64,000 nucleotides of DNA, taken from the NCBI RefSeq assembly GCF_027922005.1, contig NZ_BSEV01000001.1:521638-585637 (forward strand), read 5' to 3'. Every line of letters starts with the position of its first letter. The first letter of the stretch is position 1. This document shows, piece after piece, positions 1 to 7,382 of the stretch. The notes beneath the pieces are model-generated. The model searched no databases. It saw only the letters and a program-made list of their open reading frames with translations, and had not been told where the DNA came from. The position numbers and the translations under genes are program-made. This stretch comes from Streptosporangium carneum. Its GTDB lineage: Bacteria > Actinomycetota > Actinomycetes > Streptosporangiales > Streptosporangiaceae.

Positions 1-1
1 C

Positions 2-880
2 TACGCCGGTGAGCGGCGGCTCGGCACGGACGCCTCCGGCACGGTGACGTGGGTGGCGGCGGAGGGCGCGGTGGTCCGCAGAGGCCGCCCGCTCCTCAAG
101 ATCGACCGGAAGCCGGTCGTCGTGATGTACGGCTCGCTGCCGCTCTACCGCCCGCTGCGCCAGGGCGTGTCGGACGGGCCCGACGTCGAACAGCTGGAAC
201 GCAACCTCAAGGCGCTCGGTCACGGCGACTACCTGACGGTGGACGACCACTTCAGCTACGCGACCCACCTCGCCGTCAAGGAGTGGCAGGACGACGCGGG
301 CCTGCCGGAGACCGGGCAGGTGGACGCCGCCCAGGTGATCTTCCTGCCCTCGGCGGTCCGGGTCACCGACGCGAAGGTCGCGGTCGGCGAGAAGGTTGCC
401 CCGGGGCGGCCGGTCCTCACGGTCAGCGGCATGCGGCGGCTGGTGCACGTGGACCTCGACACCGGTGACCAGACGCTGGTCAGGAAGGGCGCGAAGGTGT
501 CCGTCGAACTGCCTGGCGGCGAGCGGGCGACCGGCAGGATCAGCGCGGTCGGCACGGTCGCCGAACCGGTCGAGTCCGGCCAGGGTGGCGACGGCGGCAC
601 CACCGTCGACGTCGACATCACCCTCGACAGGACCCCGAAGACCAGGCTCGACCAGGCCCCGGTCGAGGTGGAGCTGGTGAGCGAACGACGCGAGAACGTC
701 CTGACCGTGCCGGTCGAGGCGCTGCTCGCGCTGCGCGAGGGCGGATTCGGCGTCGAGGTCGTCGAGGGCGGCGCGACCCGCGTCGTGTCCGTGGAGACGG
801 GCGGCTTCGGCAGCGGCCTGGTGGAGATCACCGGTAAGGGGCTCTCCGAGGGCATGAAGGTCGGAGTGCCCGCCCCATGA
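2..880 (+). CDS. Efflux RND/ABC periplasmic adaptor, 5' cut by window edge
   Basis: The frame is open from the first bases of the window, so the start lies upstream and only the C-terminal part is seen. The visible protein has a peptidoglycan-binding-like helical region (about residues 45-100 of the visible part, with VEQLERNLKALG and a later KEWQDDAGLPETGQVD), then beta-barrel and membrane-proximal strands of the HlyD/MacA type ending in EGMKVGVPAP. Such adaptors link an inner-membrane MacB-type transporter to export across the envelope. Its stop overlaps the next gene by four bases (ATGA), and the next two genes are the cognate ATPase and permease, so this is the first part of a three-gene efflux operon. 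Substrate unknown. Confidence 0.85.
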   Translation, partial: YAGERRLGTDASGTVTWVAAEGAVVRRGRPLLKIDRKPVVVMYGSLPLYRPLRQGVSDGPDVEQLERNLKALGHGDYLTVDDHFSYATHLAVKEWQDDAGLPETGQVDAAQVIFLPSAVRVTDAKVAVGEKVAPGRPVLTVSGMRRLVHVDLDTGDQTLVRKGAKVSVELPGGERATGRISAVGTVAEPVESGQGGDGGTTVDVDITLDRTPKTRLDQAPVEVELVSERRENVLTVPVEALLALREGGFGVEVVEGGATRVVSVETGGFGSGLVEITGKGLSEGMKVGVPAP

Positions 881-1749
881 GCGAGCCGTACACGGGGGAG
901 ACGGACAAGCCTGACACGGCGGGCGGGGCGCTCGCGGTGGGAAGGAGCGGGCCGTACACGGTGGGCGGGCCGCGTGTGGTGGGGAGGAGCGGGCCGGACG
1001 CGGGAGACAAGGGCGGCCCGGACGCGGTGGGCGGGCCGTACGTGGTGGAGCTGCGCGATGTGACCAAGCTCTACAACGGGCACGTGCAGGCGCTGCGCGG
1101 GGTGGATCTGACGGTCGGGCACGGCGAGCTGGTGGCCATCGTGGGACCTTCGGGTTCGGGGAAGTCCACCCTGCTCCACATGATCGGAACCCTGGACCGG
1201 CCGACCACCGGGGTCGTGCGCATCGCGGGCCGTGACGTGGCCGAGCTCTCCGACCGCGAGCTGTCCGCGCTGCGCGCACGCCACCTGGGGTTCGTGTTCC
1301 AGCAGTTCCACCTGTCCCCCGGGGTCACCGCGCTGGACAACGTGGCCGACGGCCTCCTCTACACCGGCGTCGCGCTGCGGAGCAGGCGGGAGCGGGCCGC
1401 GGCGGCACTGGAACGGGTGGGACTCGGCCACCGGCTGGGGCACAGGCCGAACCAGCTCTCCGGGGGCGAGCAGCAGCGGGTCGCGGTGGCCCGCGCGGTG
1501 GCGGGCGACCCGCCGCTGCTGCTCGCGGACGAGCCGACGGGCAACCTGGACTCCGCGGCGGGGACCGAGGTGCTGCGGGTCCTACGGGACCTGCACGCGG
1601 CCGGAACCACGATCGCGGTCATCACCCACGACGCGGAGATCGCCGAATGGTGCCCCAGACAGGTCAGGGTCCGCGACGGCCAGATCATCGCCGACCGGGG
1701 CGACGGCCGCGAACCCCCGGCGGAGATCACGAAGGGAGGCGCGACGTGA
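877..1749 (+). CDS. MacB/LolD-type ABC transporter ATP-binding protein
   Basis: The ATPase motifs are complete and in order: Walker A GPSGSGKST, Q-loop VFQQFH, signature LSGGEQQR, Walker B LLLADEPTGNLD and H-loop ITHD. This is the MacB/LolD/FtsE class that pairs with an FtsX-like permease, which is the next gene. The first 55 residues are a low-complexity stretch of repeated VGRSGP and VGGP units not expected in the family. The usual N-terminus begins near VVELRDVTKLYNG, where in-frame GTG codons at 1042 and 1045 could be the real start. The 877 start is supported by the ATGA overlap with the adaptor gene, so both remain possible. Confidence 0.9.
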   Translation: MSEPYTGETDKPDTAGGALAVGRSGPYTVGGPRVVGRSGPDAGDKGGPDAVGGPYVVELRDVTKLYNGHVQALRGVDLTVGHGELVAIVGPSGSGKSTLLHMIGTLDRPTTGVVRIAGRDVAELSDRELSALRARHLGFVFQQFHLSPGVTALDNVADGLLYTGVALRSRRERAAAALERVGLGHRLGHRPNQLSGGEQQRVAVARAVAGDPPLLLADEPTGNLDSAAGTEVLRVLRDLHAAGTTIAVITHDAEIAEWCPRQVRVRDGQIIADRGDGREPPAEITKGGAT

Positions 1750-2948
1750 CGCGCACGGCAGGGCGGCTGACGCCCGCCAGGCTCAGCCCCTCCGACGTCC
1801 TGCGGGTCGGCGCGGTGGGGCTCCGCACCCGTCCCACGAGGGTGATCCTGTCCGCGCTGGGGATCGCCATCGGCATCGCCACCATGATCGCGGTGATCGG
1901 CATCTCGTCCTCCTCGCAGGAACAGCTGCTGCGCCAGCTCGACCGGCTCGGCACCAACCTGCTCACCGTCTCGGCGGGCCGCACCCTCTTCGGGGAGGAG
2001 GCCAAGCTGCCCACCGGGGCGGTCAGCATGGTCAAGCGCGTCGGCCCGGTCATCACGGCCTCCGCCACCGGAGTCATCGAGGCGACCGTGCGGCGGACCG
2101 ACCGCATTCCCAAGGAGGTGACCGGGGGCATCGCCGTACAGGCGGCGACCACCGAGCTGCTCACCACGCTCGAGGGAGGCGTCACGAAGGGGGCCTGGTT
2201 GAACGCCGCCACCGAGCGGCAGCCCGCCGTCGTCCTGGGGTCGAAGGCCGCAGAACGGCTCGGCGTCACCAGGACCGGCGTGCGGGTGTGGATGGGAAAG
2301 CGGTGGTTCACCGTCATCGGGCTCCTGGGCCCCATGCCGCTCGCCCCCGAGATCGAACGGTCGGCGCTCGTCGGGTTCCCCGCCGCAGAGGAACACCTGG
2401 GCTTCGACGGGCATCCGACGACGATCTACGAGAGGTCGGCGGAGGAGGCGGTCGAGGCGGTCAGAGGGGTCCTGCCCCGCACGGTCAATCCGGAGAACCC
2501 GGAGGAGGTCGACATCAGCAGGCCCTCGGACGCGCTGGTCGCCAGGGCCGCCGCGGCGGGTGCGTTCACCAACCTGCTGCTCGGCCTCGGCGCGGTCGCG
2601 CTGCTGGTCGGCGGGGTCGGGGTGGCCAACACCATGGTGATCTCGGTGCTGGAGCGTCGTAAGGAGATCGGCCTGCGCCGTTCGTTCGGGGCGACCCGTG
2701 GGCAGGTACGCGTCCAGTTCCTGGCCGAGTCCCTGCTGCTGTCCGCGCTGGGCGGGGTGGTGGGGGCGGTGCTCGGCGCGCTCGCGACCGCCGGATACGC
2801 CCTGTCGCGAGACTGGCCTCCCATCGTGCCGCCCTGGGCGATCGGCGGCGCGGTCGCCGCGACCCTCGTCATCGGCACGGTCGCCGGGATCTACCCCGCC
2901 ATGCGCGCCGCCCGCCTGTCTCCGACGGTCGCCCTGGCCACCACATGA
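1746..2948 (+). CDS. MacB-like ABC transporter permease (FtsX family)
   Basis: I place the start at the GTG overlapping the previous stop (GTGA), giving 400 residues. The protein has one N-terminal membrane segment (about 30-55), a large extracytoplasmic MacB periplasmic-core domain, then three C-terminal membrane segments typical of FtsX permeases, with the conserved RRKEIGLRRSFGAT loop before the second segment. It would couple ATP hydrolysis by the upstream ATPase to extrusion through the adaptor. It is the last gene of the operon; a 345-base gap follows. Confidence 0.88.
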   Translation: MTRTAGRLTPARLSPSDVLRVGAVGLRTRPTRVILSALGIAIGIATMIAVIGISSSSQEQLLRQLDRLGTNLLTVSAGRTLFGEEAKLPTGAVSMVKRVGPVITASATGVIEATVRRTDRIPKEVTGGIAVQAATTELLTTLEGGVTKGAWLNAATERQPAVVLGSKAAERLGVTRTGVRVWMGKRWFTVIGLLGPMPLAPEIERSALVGFPAAEEHLGFDGHPTTIYERSAEEAVEAVRGVLPRTVNPENPEEVDISRPSDALVARAAAAGAFTNLLLGLGAVALLVGGVGVANTMVISVLERRKEIGLRRSFGATRGQVRVQFLAESLLLSALGGVVGAVLGALATAGYALSRDWPPIVPPWAIGGAVAATLVIGTVAGIYPAMRAARLSPTVALATT

Positions 2949-3293
2949 CCGGACGCGGGCGGCGGCACCCGTCGTCGCCCGCCCGTCGCGCCGTGTTCCG
3001 GGCACGTCCACGACGTCGGCACGGCGGGCGGTGACGCCGTGCGGTGATGGTGGGCGGCGACGGCGGGCGGGTCGGCGGCGGGTCGGCGCCGGCTCCGGGG
3101 CTGGGGCTGGGGCAGAGGCGGGGGCGGGTGCGGGGCTGGGGCGACCTCCGCGGGGGGCGAGACGGTGTTCCTCGAGGTGACATTCCTGTGTGAAAGGCGG
3201 TAACTCGAGTGACGACCGCCCTCGGTTCTTGCGGTTCCTCGTGATCATCAGTCAGGATCTTGCCCGTTGCCGCGCGGAGGGTGATGGATTCAC
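2949..3293. other. Intergenic, very G-rich; possible G-quadruplex at 3097-3141
   Basis: No convincing gene. The plus strand between 3097 and 3141 has three GGGG runs separated by CT, then GGGGG and further G runs, which fits an intramolecular G-quadruplex motif. The last 100 bases are less GC-rich and probably carry the promoter of the lysozyme gene. Confidence 0.4.
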
Positions 3294-4712
3294 GTGAAAC
3301 ACATGTCTCTGCTGGTCGCGCCTGTCGTGGCGGTGGTGTGCCTTTCGGGAACCGCTCACGCGGAGCCGGGGGTGACCGAGACATCGGGGATCCGTGGAGT
3401 CGACGTCAGCAACTGGACGGGGCAGGTCGACTGGGCGGCCGTCGCCGCCGGCGGCGGCGCGTTCGCCTTCGTGCACGCCTCGGAGGGGCTGAACTACCGT
3501 AATCCCCTGTTCGCCGAGCAGGAGGGCGGAGCCGCGGCGGCGGGACTGATCCGGGGCGCCTACCATTTCGCCCAGCCTCACGAGTCGGACGGCGCGGCGC
3601 AGGCCGACTTCTTCGTCGACAACGGCGGCGGCTGGGCTCCGGACGGTCAGACCCTGCCCGGCGTGCTGGACATCGAGGACAATCCGTACACCAGCAGAAA
3701 CGGCCTCGACAACTGCTACGGAATGGACCAGGGGCAGGCGGTCGCCTGGCTGGACGCCTTCACCTCCCGATACCGGGAGCGGACCGGACGGGACGCGATC
3801 ATCTACACCACCACGAGCTGGTGGCGGACCTGCACGGGAAACTCCACGACCTTCGGCCGCAACCCCCTGTGGCTGGCCCGGTGGGGCGCCGAGCCCGGGG
3901 CGCTTCCCGCGGGCTGGCTGCGCCACACCTTCTGGCAGGCCGCCGACAAGGGGGCGCTTCCCGGCGGGCAGAACGTCTTCAACGGCACCCTGTCGCAACT
4001 GAGGACGCTCGCCCAGCCTCCGGCGGAGCTGGCCGCCGCGGGCAGGGTGGCGGGCGACAACGCCTACGTCGTCACGGTCCTCAACACCGCCCCGATTCCC
4101 GCCGCCGGAATCGAGGTGGTCGGCAGGTCCCTCGGCGGGCGGAAGATCGTCAAAGCGGGCCCCGGATGCCTGTTCAGCGGTACGGAGGCGCACTGTTCGA
4201 TCGCCGAGCTGAGCCCGGGGGGCACGGCCGAGCTGCGCTTCGTCACCAAGCCGAACAGGCAGGGCAGGAAAGAGGGGGCGGGAGCCGGCAGGGCGGACAA
4301 GGCGGGCCGGGCGGCCAGGGAAGACCGGACGCCTCGGGAGGAGCGGACGGCCCGGGAGGAGCGGGCGGCCGGGGATGATCAGGCGGTCCGGGAAGAACGG
4401 ACGGTCAGGGAGGAGCGGGCGGCCAGGGGTGATCAGGCGGCCAGGGAGAACCTGGCGGGCGGGGACGACCAGGCGGACCGGACGAACGGGGATGACCAGG
4501 CGGCCCGGGAGGGGCGGACAGTCGGGGATGACCAGGTGGCCCGGGAAGAACGGACGGTCAGGGAGGAGCGGGCGGCCAGGGGTGATCAGGCGGCCAGGGA
4601 GAACCTGGCGGGCGGGGACGACCGGGCGGGCAGGACGAACGGGGAGGACCGGGAGCGAGGAATGAGGGTCACCATCGGCACGGTGGTCCTCACCGTCGGC
4701 TCCGAGCGATAG
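3294..4712 (+). CDS. Secreted GH25 lysozyme with a long charged repetitive tail
   Basis: Residues 1-23 are a Sec signal peptide ending in AHA-EP. Residues about 32-235 form a glycoside hydrolase family 25 domain (1,4-beta-N-acetylmuramidase) with the characteristic GVDVSNWTGQVDW start, AYHFAQP and DIEDNPY motifs that hold the catalytic acids, and a C-terminal FWQAADKGALPG strand. About 245-320 is a beta-rich module of unknown type. The last 150 residues are a strongly charged, low-complexity tail of REERT/ARGDQAAREN/GGDD units carried by a 153-bp direct repeat. GTG start at 3294; an ATG at 3303 is an alternative. Wall-remodelling enzyme; the tail may bind the wall or simply be disordered. Confidence 0.9.
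   Translation: MKHMSLLVAPVVAVVCLSGTAHAEPGVTETSGIRGVDVSNWTGQVDWAAVAAGGGAFAFVHASEGLNYRNPLFAEQEGGAAAAGLIRGAYHFAQPHESDGAAQADFFVDNGGGWAPDGQTLPGVLDIEDNPYTSRNGLDNCYGMDQGQAVAWLDAFTSRYRERTGRDAIIYTTTSWWRTCTGNSTTFGRNPLWLARWGAEPGALPAGWLRHTFWQAADKGALPGGQNVFNGTLSQLRTLAQPPAELAAAGRVAGDNAYVVTVLNTAPIPAAGIEVVGRSLGGRKIVKAGPGCLFSGTEAHCSIAELSPGGTAELRFVTKPNRQGRKEGAGAGRADKAGRAAREDRTPREERTAREERAAGDDQAVREERTVREERAARGDQAARENLAGGDDQADRTNGDDQAAREGRTVGDDQVAREERTVREERAARGDQAARENLAGGDDRAGRTNGEDRERGMRVTIGTVVLTVGSER
4389..4644 (+). repeat. 153-bp period direct repeat in lysozyme tail
   Basis: A segment of about 100 bp beginning at 4389 recurs at 4542 with only a few changes, an offset of 153 bp or 51 codons, so the frame is kept. 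It encodes the REERTVREERAARGDQ-type units. Smaller REER/GDD sub-repeats are visible between the copies. Confidence 0.85.
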
Positions 4713-4814
4713 GGCCGGAGGGCCCGGCCTGACGGGACGTCGGCCGGAGCGGCCCGGCGACGGCGTCGGCACGGCCGTCCTGATCGATCAGTGGTGTGCT
4801 TCGCGCTTCAATAG

Positions 4815-4842
4815 TGCATAATGCAATAAAGAGGTTTGCATT
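4815..4842. promoter_or_regulatory. Overlapping palindromes, candidate PadR operator
   Basis: TGCAT-A-ATGCA (4815-4825) overlaps a second dyad AATGCAA (4820-4826) / TTGCATT (4836-4842) with a nine-base spacer. They lie just upstream of the padR-type start codon at 4853, in a local AT-rich patch that also looks like a promoter. PadR regulators commonly repress their own operon from such dyads; autoregulation is inferred. Confidence 0.55.
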
Positions 4843-4852
4843 AGGAGTCGTG

Positions 4853-5464
4853 ATGCCGCGAAGCCCAGATCTGGTCGGACTGACCGTGCTCGCGCTGCTC
4901 TCGGTCAAGGCGAGTCACCCCTACGAGATGCACCGGCTGATCCTGGACACGCACAAGGACTACGTGACCGGGCTGCCGCGCAGTCTCTACCACGCGGTCG
5001 ACCGTCTGGCCGGGGACGAGCTGATCGTGCCCGTCGAGACGAGCCGGGAGGGGCGCAGGCCGGAGCGGACGGTCTACCGGCTCAGCGACGAGGGCAGGGC
5101 GGAGCTGGGGACCCGGCTGCGGCGGCTGCTGGCGGAGCCGGGACAGGACAGACGGCACTTCCTCGCCGCGATCTCGCTCATCGGATGCCTGTCCGAGCCT
5201 GACGCCGAGCGGGCGCTGCTGACCCGTGCCGCGGCCCTGGAGAGCGCGGTCTTCGCCTGTGACGCGCACCTGAGGAGCCTGGAGGAGAGCGGGCTGCCCC
5301 GGCTGCTGCTCCTCGAACTCGAATGCGAGCGCGCGCTCCGCGGAGCGGAGCTCGACTGGGTGCGAAGCGTCCTGGAGCGGCTCGGGACAGGGGAGCTGTC
5401 CTGGAAGGACCGTCCTGGTTTCGACATGATGGGAGCGTCGGATGAAGAAGACCCTGCTGTATGA
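4853..5464 (+). CDS. PadR-family transcriptional regulator
   Basis: The N-terminal winged helix (residues about 5-85) has the PadR pattern LTVLALLSVKASHPYEMHRL and a wing ending in TVYRLSDEGRAELG. The C-terminal half is the helical dimerisation domain of the Vir-type PadR proteins. The start at 4853 follows AGGAG at 4843-4847; upstream in-frame ATG at 4796 would read through the operator and is unlikely. Its 3' end overlaps the next gene by 23 bases, so the two are translationally coupled. Confidence 0.88.
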   Translation: MPRSPDLVGLTVLALLSVKASHPYEMHRLILDTHKDYVTGLPRSLYHAVDRLAGDELIVPVETSREGRRPERTVYRLSDEGRAELGTRLRRLLAEPGQDRRHFLAAISLIGCLSEPDAERALLTRAAALESAVFACDAHLRSLEESGLPRLLLLELECERALRGAELDWVRSVLERLGTGELSWKDRPGFDMMGASDEEDPAV

Positions 5465-5882
5465 GGTGGCGGGGGTGGTCGAGACCTCGCCGGAGCGGGT
5501 GAAGCGGCTGATCCTCGCGGTGCGTCCCGGTCCCGTCGGCCCGGACAACGTCTGGCTGCTGTCCTCGGCGGGAGGAACGGTCGAGGGAGGCCCGGGACGG
5601 TTCACCCTGCGGATGCCGGGCCACGCGATGACCGTCGAGGTGACCGAGGAGACCTTCGCCGCCCAGGGCGGATGGTGGTACAGGGGGGAGTACACCGTCG
5701 AGCCGCATCCCGAGGGCACGCTCTTCGTCCACCGCGTCTTCAACGTCGCCGCCCGGGGCCGCTGGGCGGCTCCGCTGGCCAACCGGCTCTTCGTCGGCTT
5801 CGGCGGGAAGACCAGGAGTGGTTTCGCCGACGGGCTCCGGCTGATCGGGCGGGAGCTGGACTGCGGGACGCGCCTGCTCTGA
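5442..5882 (+). CDS. START/SRPBCC-like small protein, PadR operon partner
   Basis: 146 residues, no signal peptide. The pattern of an N-terminal strand, helix, then alternating strands with a long C-terminal helix (GFADGLRLIGRELD) is that of SRPBCC ligand-binding proteins, but the similarity is only structural pattern recognition. It overlaps padR, so it is probably controlled by it. Function unknown. Confidence 0.65.
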   Translation: MKKTLLYEVAGVVETSPERVKRLILAVRPGPVGPDNVWLLSSAGGTVEGGPGRFTLRMPGHAMTVEVTEETFAAQGGWWYRGEYTVEPHPEGTLFVHRVFNVAARGRWAAPLANRLFVGFGGKTRSGFADGLRLIGRELDCGTRLL

Positions 5883-5941
5883 CGCGCCCACGTCGTCCCG
5901 GGCTCTCGATCGCCCGCCGGACCCGAGGGAAAACCTTTCGC

Positions 5942-5960
5942 GATCACGACATAAGTGATC
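5942..5960. promoter_or_regulatory. Inverted repeat before GNAT gene
   Basis: GATCAC (5942-5947) and GTGATC (5955-5960) form a perfect dyad with a seven-base spacer, ending two bases before the first possible start codon. It could be an operator or the start of a nearly leaderless transcript. Confidence 0.4.
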
Positions 5961-5962
5961 AT

Positions 5963-6946
5963 ATGCTCCGCCTCATGACGTTCGAGTGGACTCCGCTGGC
6001 CATAACGGGTGTGAGCGAATGGGCGGAGCTGCTCGCGGCGGTCGAGGCCGAGGACGGGACCGGGGAGCACCACAGCCAGGACGACCTCGTCGACGAGCTC
6101 GGCCTCGCGCTGCTCGACCTCGAGGACGGCACCCGCGCCGTATGGGACGGGGACAGGATGGTGGCCTTCGGAGCCGTCTACGCCAGACAGGCGGCGGACC
6201 CGGTTCACCTCATGCGCCTGTGGTGCGCGGTGCATCCGGACTACCGGCGTCGCGGCCTCGGCGGGCGACTGGTGGACTGGGCGGTCCAGGCCGCCAGGGT
6301 GATCCACGAACGGCGCTTTCCCGGCCTGCCTCTCGAGCTTCACGCCTATGTGAACGACCGCAACCGGTGGGCCGGGGCCGTGGTGACGGCGGCCGGTCTG
6401 ACGCCGATCCGGTTCTTCTACGACATGGGCCGCGGCCTGGACGACCCCCTGCCGGTGGGCGTCATGCCCGAAGGCCTGAGGGTCGTCCCCTATGCCGAGG
6501 ACCTCGACGAGACGGCCATGCGGGTGCGCAACGAGGCCTTCGTCGATCACTGGGGCAGCGTGCCGCACACCCGGGAGAGCTGGCGGAGCATGGTCGTCGG
6601 GGCGGGGGCCTTCAGCCCGGAGGACTCCTTCGTCGTCCAGGAGGAGTCGGGAAGGGGCGTCGGGCTGCTGATCACCCACTACTTCGAGGCCGAAACCGAG
6701 ATCACCGGCGTCCGTGAGGCGTGGATCCAGATCATCGGCACCCTGCGCGAGTGGCGGGGCAGAGGGGTGGCGGGCGCGCTGCTCGCCCACGCCCTCACCG
6801 AGTTCCGCGCCAGGGGATACCACAGGGCCGGTCTGGGGGTGGACGTGGCCAACTCGACCGGCGCGCTGGGCGTCTACACGCGTGCGGGATTCGAGGTCAA
6901 GCAGCGCACGACGGCCTACGGGATCGAGCTCAGCCCAGGCGGATGA
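5963..6946 (+). CDS. Tandem-domain GNAT acetyltransferase
   Basis: About 327 residues with two GNAT folds. The first has the acetyl-CoA loop HPDYRRRGLGGRL near residue 95. The second has TLREWRGRGVAGALL near 260 and the AGLGVDVANSTGALGVYTRAGF motif pieces near 290. The layout resembles MshD-like and Eis-like double GNAT proteins, but no substrate can be assigned. Start may be ATG 5963 or ATG 5975; neither has a clear ribosome site. Its last 17 bases overlap the oppositely oriented Rieske gene. Confidence 0.82.
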   Translation: MLRLMTFEWTPLAITGVSEWAELLAAVEAEDGTGEHHSQDDLVDELGLALLDLEDGTRAVWDGDRMVAFGAVYARQAADPVHLMRLWCAVHPDYRRRGLGGRLVDWAVQAARVIHERRFPGLPLELHAYVNDRNRWAGAVVTAAGLTPIRFFYDMGRGLDDPLPVGVMPEGLRVVPYAEDLDETAMRVRNEAFVDHWGSVPHTRESWRSMVVGAGAFSPEDSFVVQEESGRGVGLLITHYFEAETEITGVREAWIQIIGTLREWRGRGVAGALLAHALTEFRARGYHRAGLGVDVANSTGALGVYTRAGFEVKQRTTAYGIELSPGG

Positions 6947-7337
6947 CGCCCTTGGAGACCTTGATCCTCCGTCGGGGGAGCGCCTGCGAGGCCGGTCCCC
7001 TGACGACGGAGCCGTCGGTGACGCTGAACCTGCTGCCGTGGCAGGGGCAGTTGATGGTGCCGCCGCTGATGGTCCCGACCGTGCAGCCCTGGTGCGTGCA
7101 CTTGGCGCTGAAAGCCCGGAAGGTGCCCCTGACCGGCTGAGTGACCACCCATGTGCCCTTGATGATCTTTCCGCCGCCGACAGGGATGCTCTTGGTCTTG
7201 ACCAGGACGGGAGCGGCGTCCGTCTCCGCCTCTGAGGCCTCGGCGGGGCGCGCCCACGTGACGGCGGAGGCGACCAGGGCGGTGGCGCCGCCCAGCAGAC
7301 TCCGGAAGATCATCAACCTGCGGGTGGGGAACGGCAT
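6930..7337 (-). CDS. Secreted Rieske [2Fe-2S] protein
   Basis: 135 residues. A twin-arginine-like start (RRLMIF) and hydrophobic segment (GGATALVASAV) suggest Tat export, as expected for a protein that carries a pre-formed cluster. The Rieske ligands are seen as CTHQGC (near 81) and CPCHGS (near 97). The small size and lack of other domains fit the actinobacterial stand-alone Rieske family; the redox partner is unknown. Converges with and overlaps the acetyltransferase gene. Confidence 0.88.
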   Translation of the reverse strand: MPFPTRRLMIFRSLLGGATALVASAVTWARPAEASEAETDAAPVLVKTKSIPVGGGKIIKGTWVVTQPVRGTFRAFSAKCTHQGCTVGTISGGTINCPCHGSRFSVTDGSVVRGPASQALPRRRIKVSKGVIRLG

Positions 7338-7382
7338 GGCGGGCCTCCCGTGACGAGGGCTCCTCAGTGAGCCACGGGTGAT

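Noticed and set aside
256..1443. Long minus-strand frame opposite the efflux operon
   Set aside because: It is the shadow of the adaptor and ATPase genes; its sequence is Arg/Pro/His-rich with no domain.
4389..4644. CRISPR-like array
   Set aside because: The repeat units are long, inside a gene and keep the reading frame; there are no short unique spacers and no cas genes.
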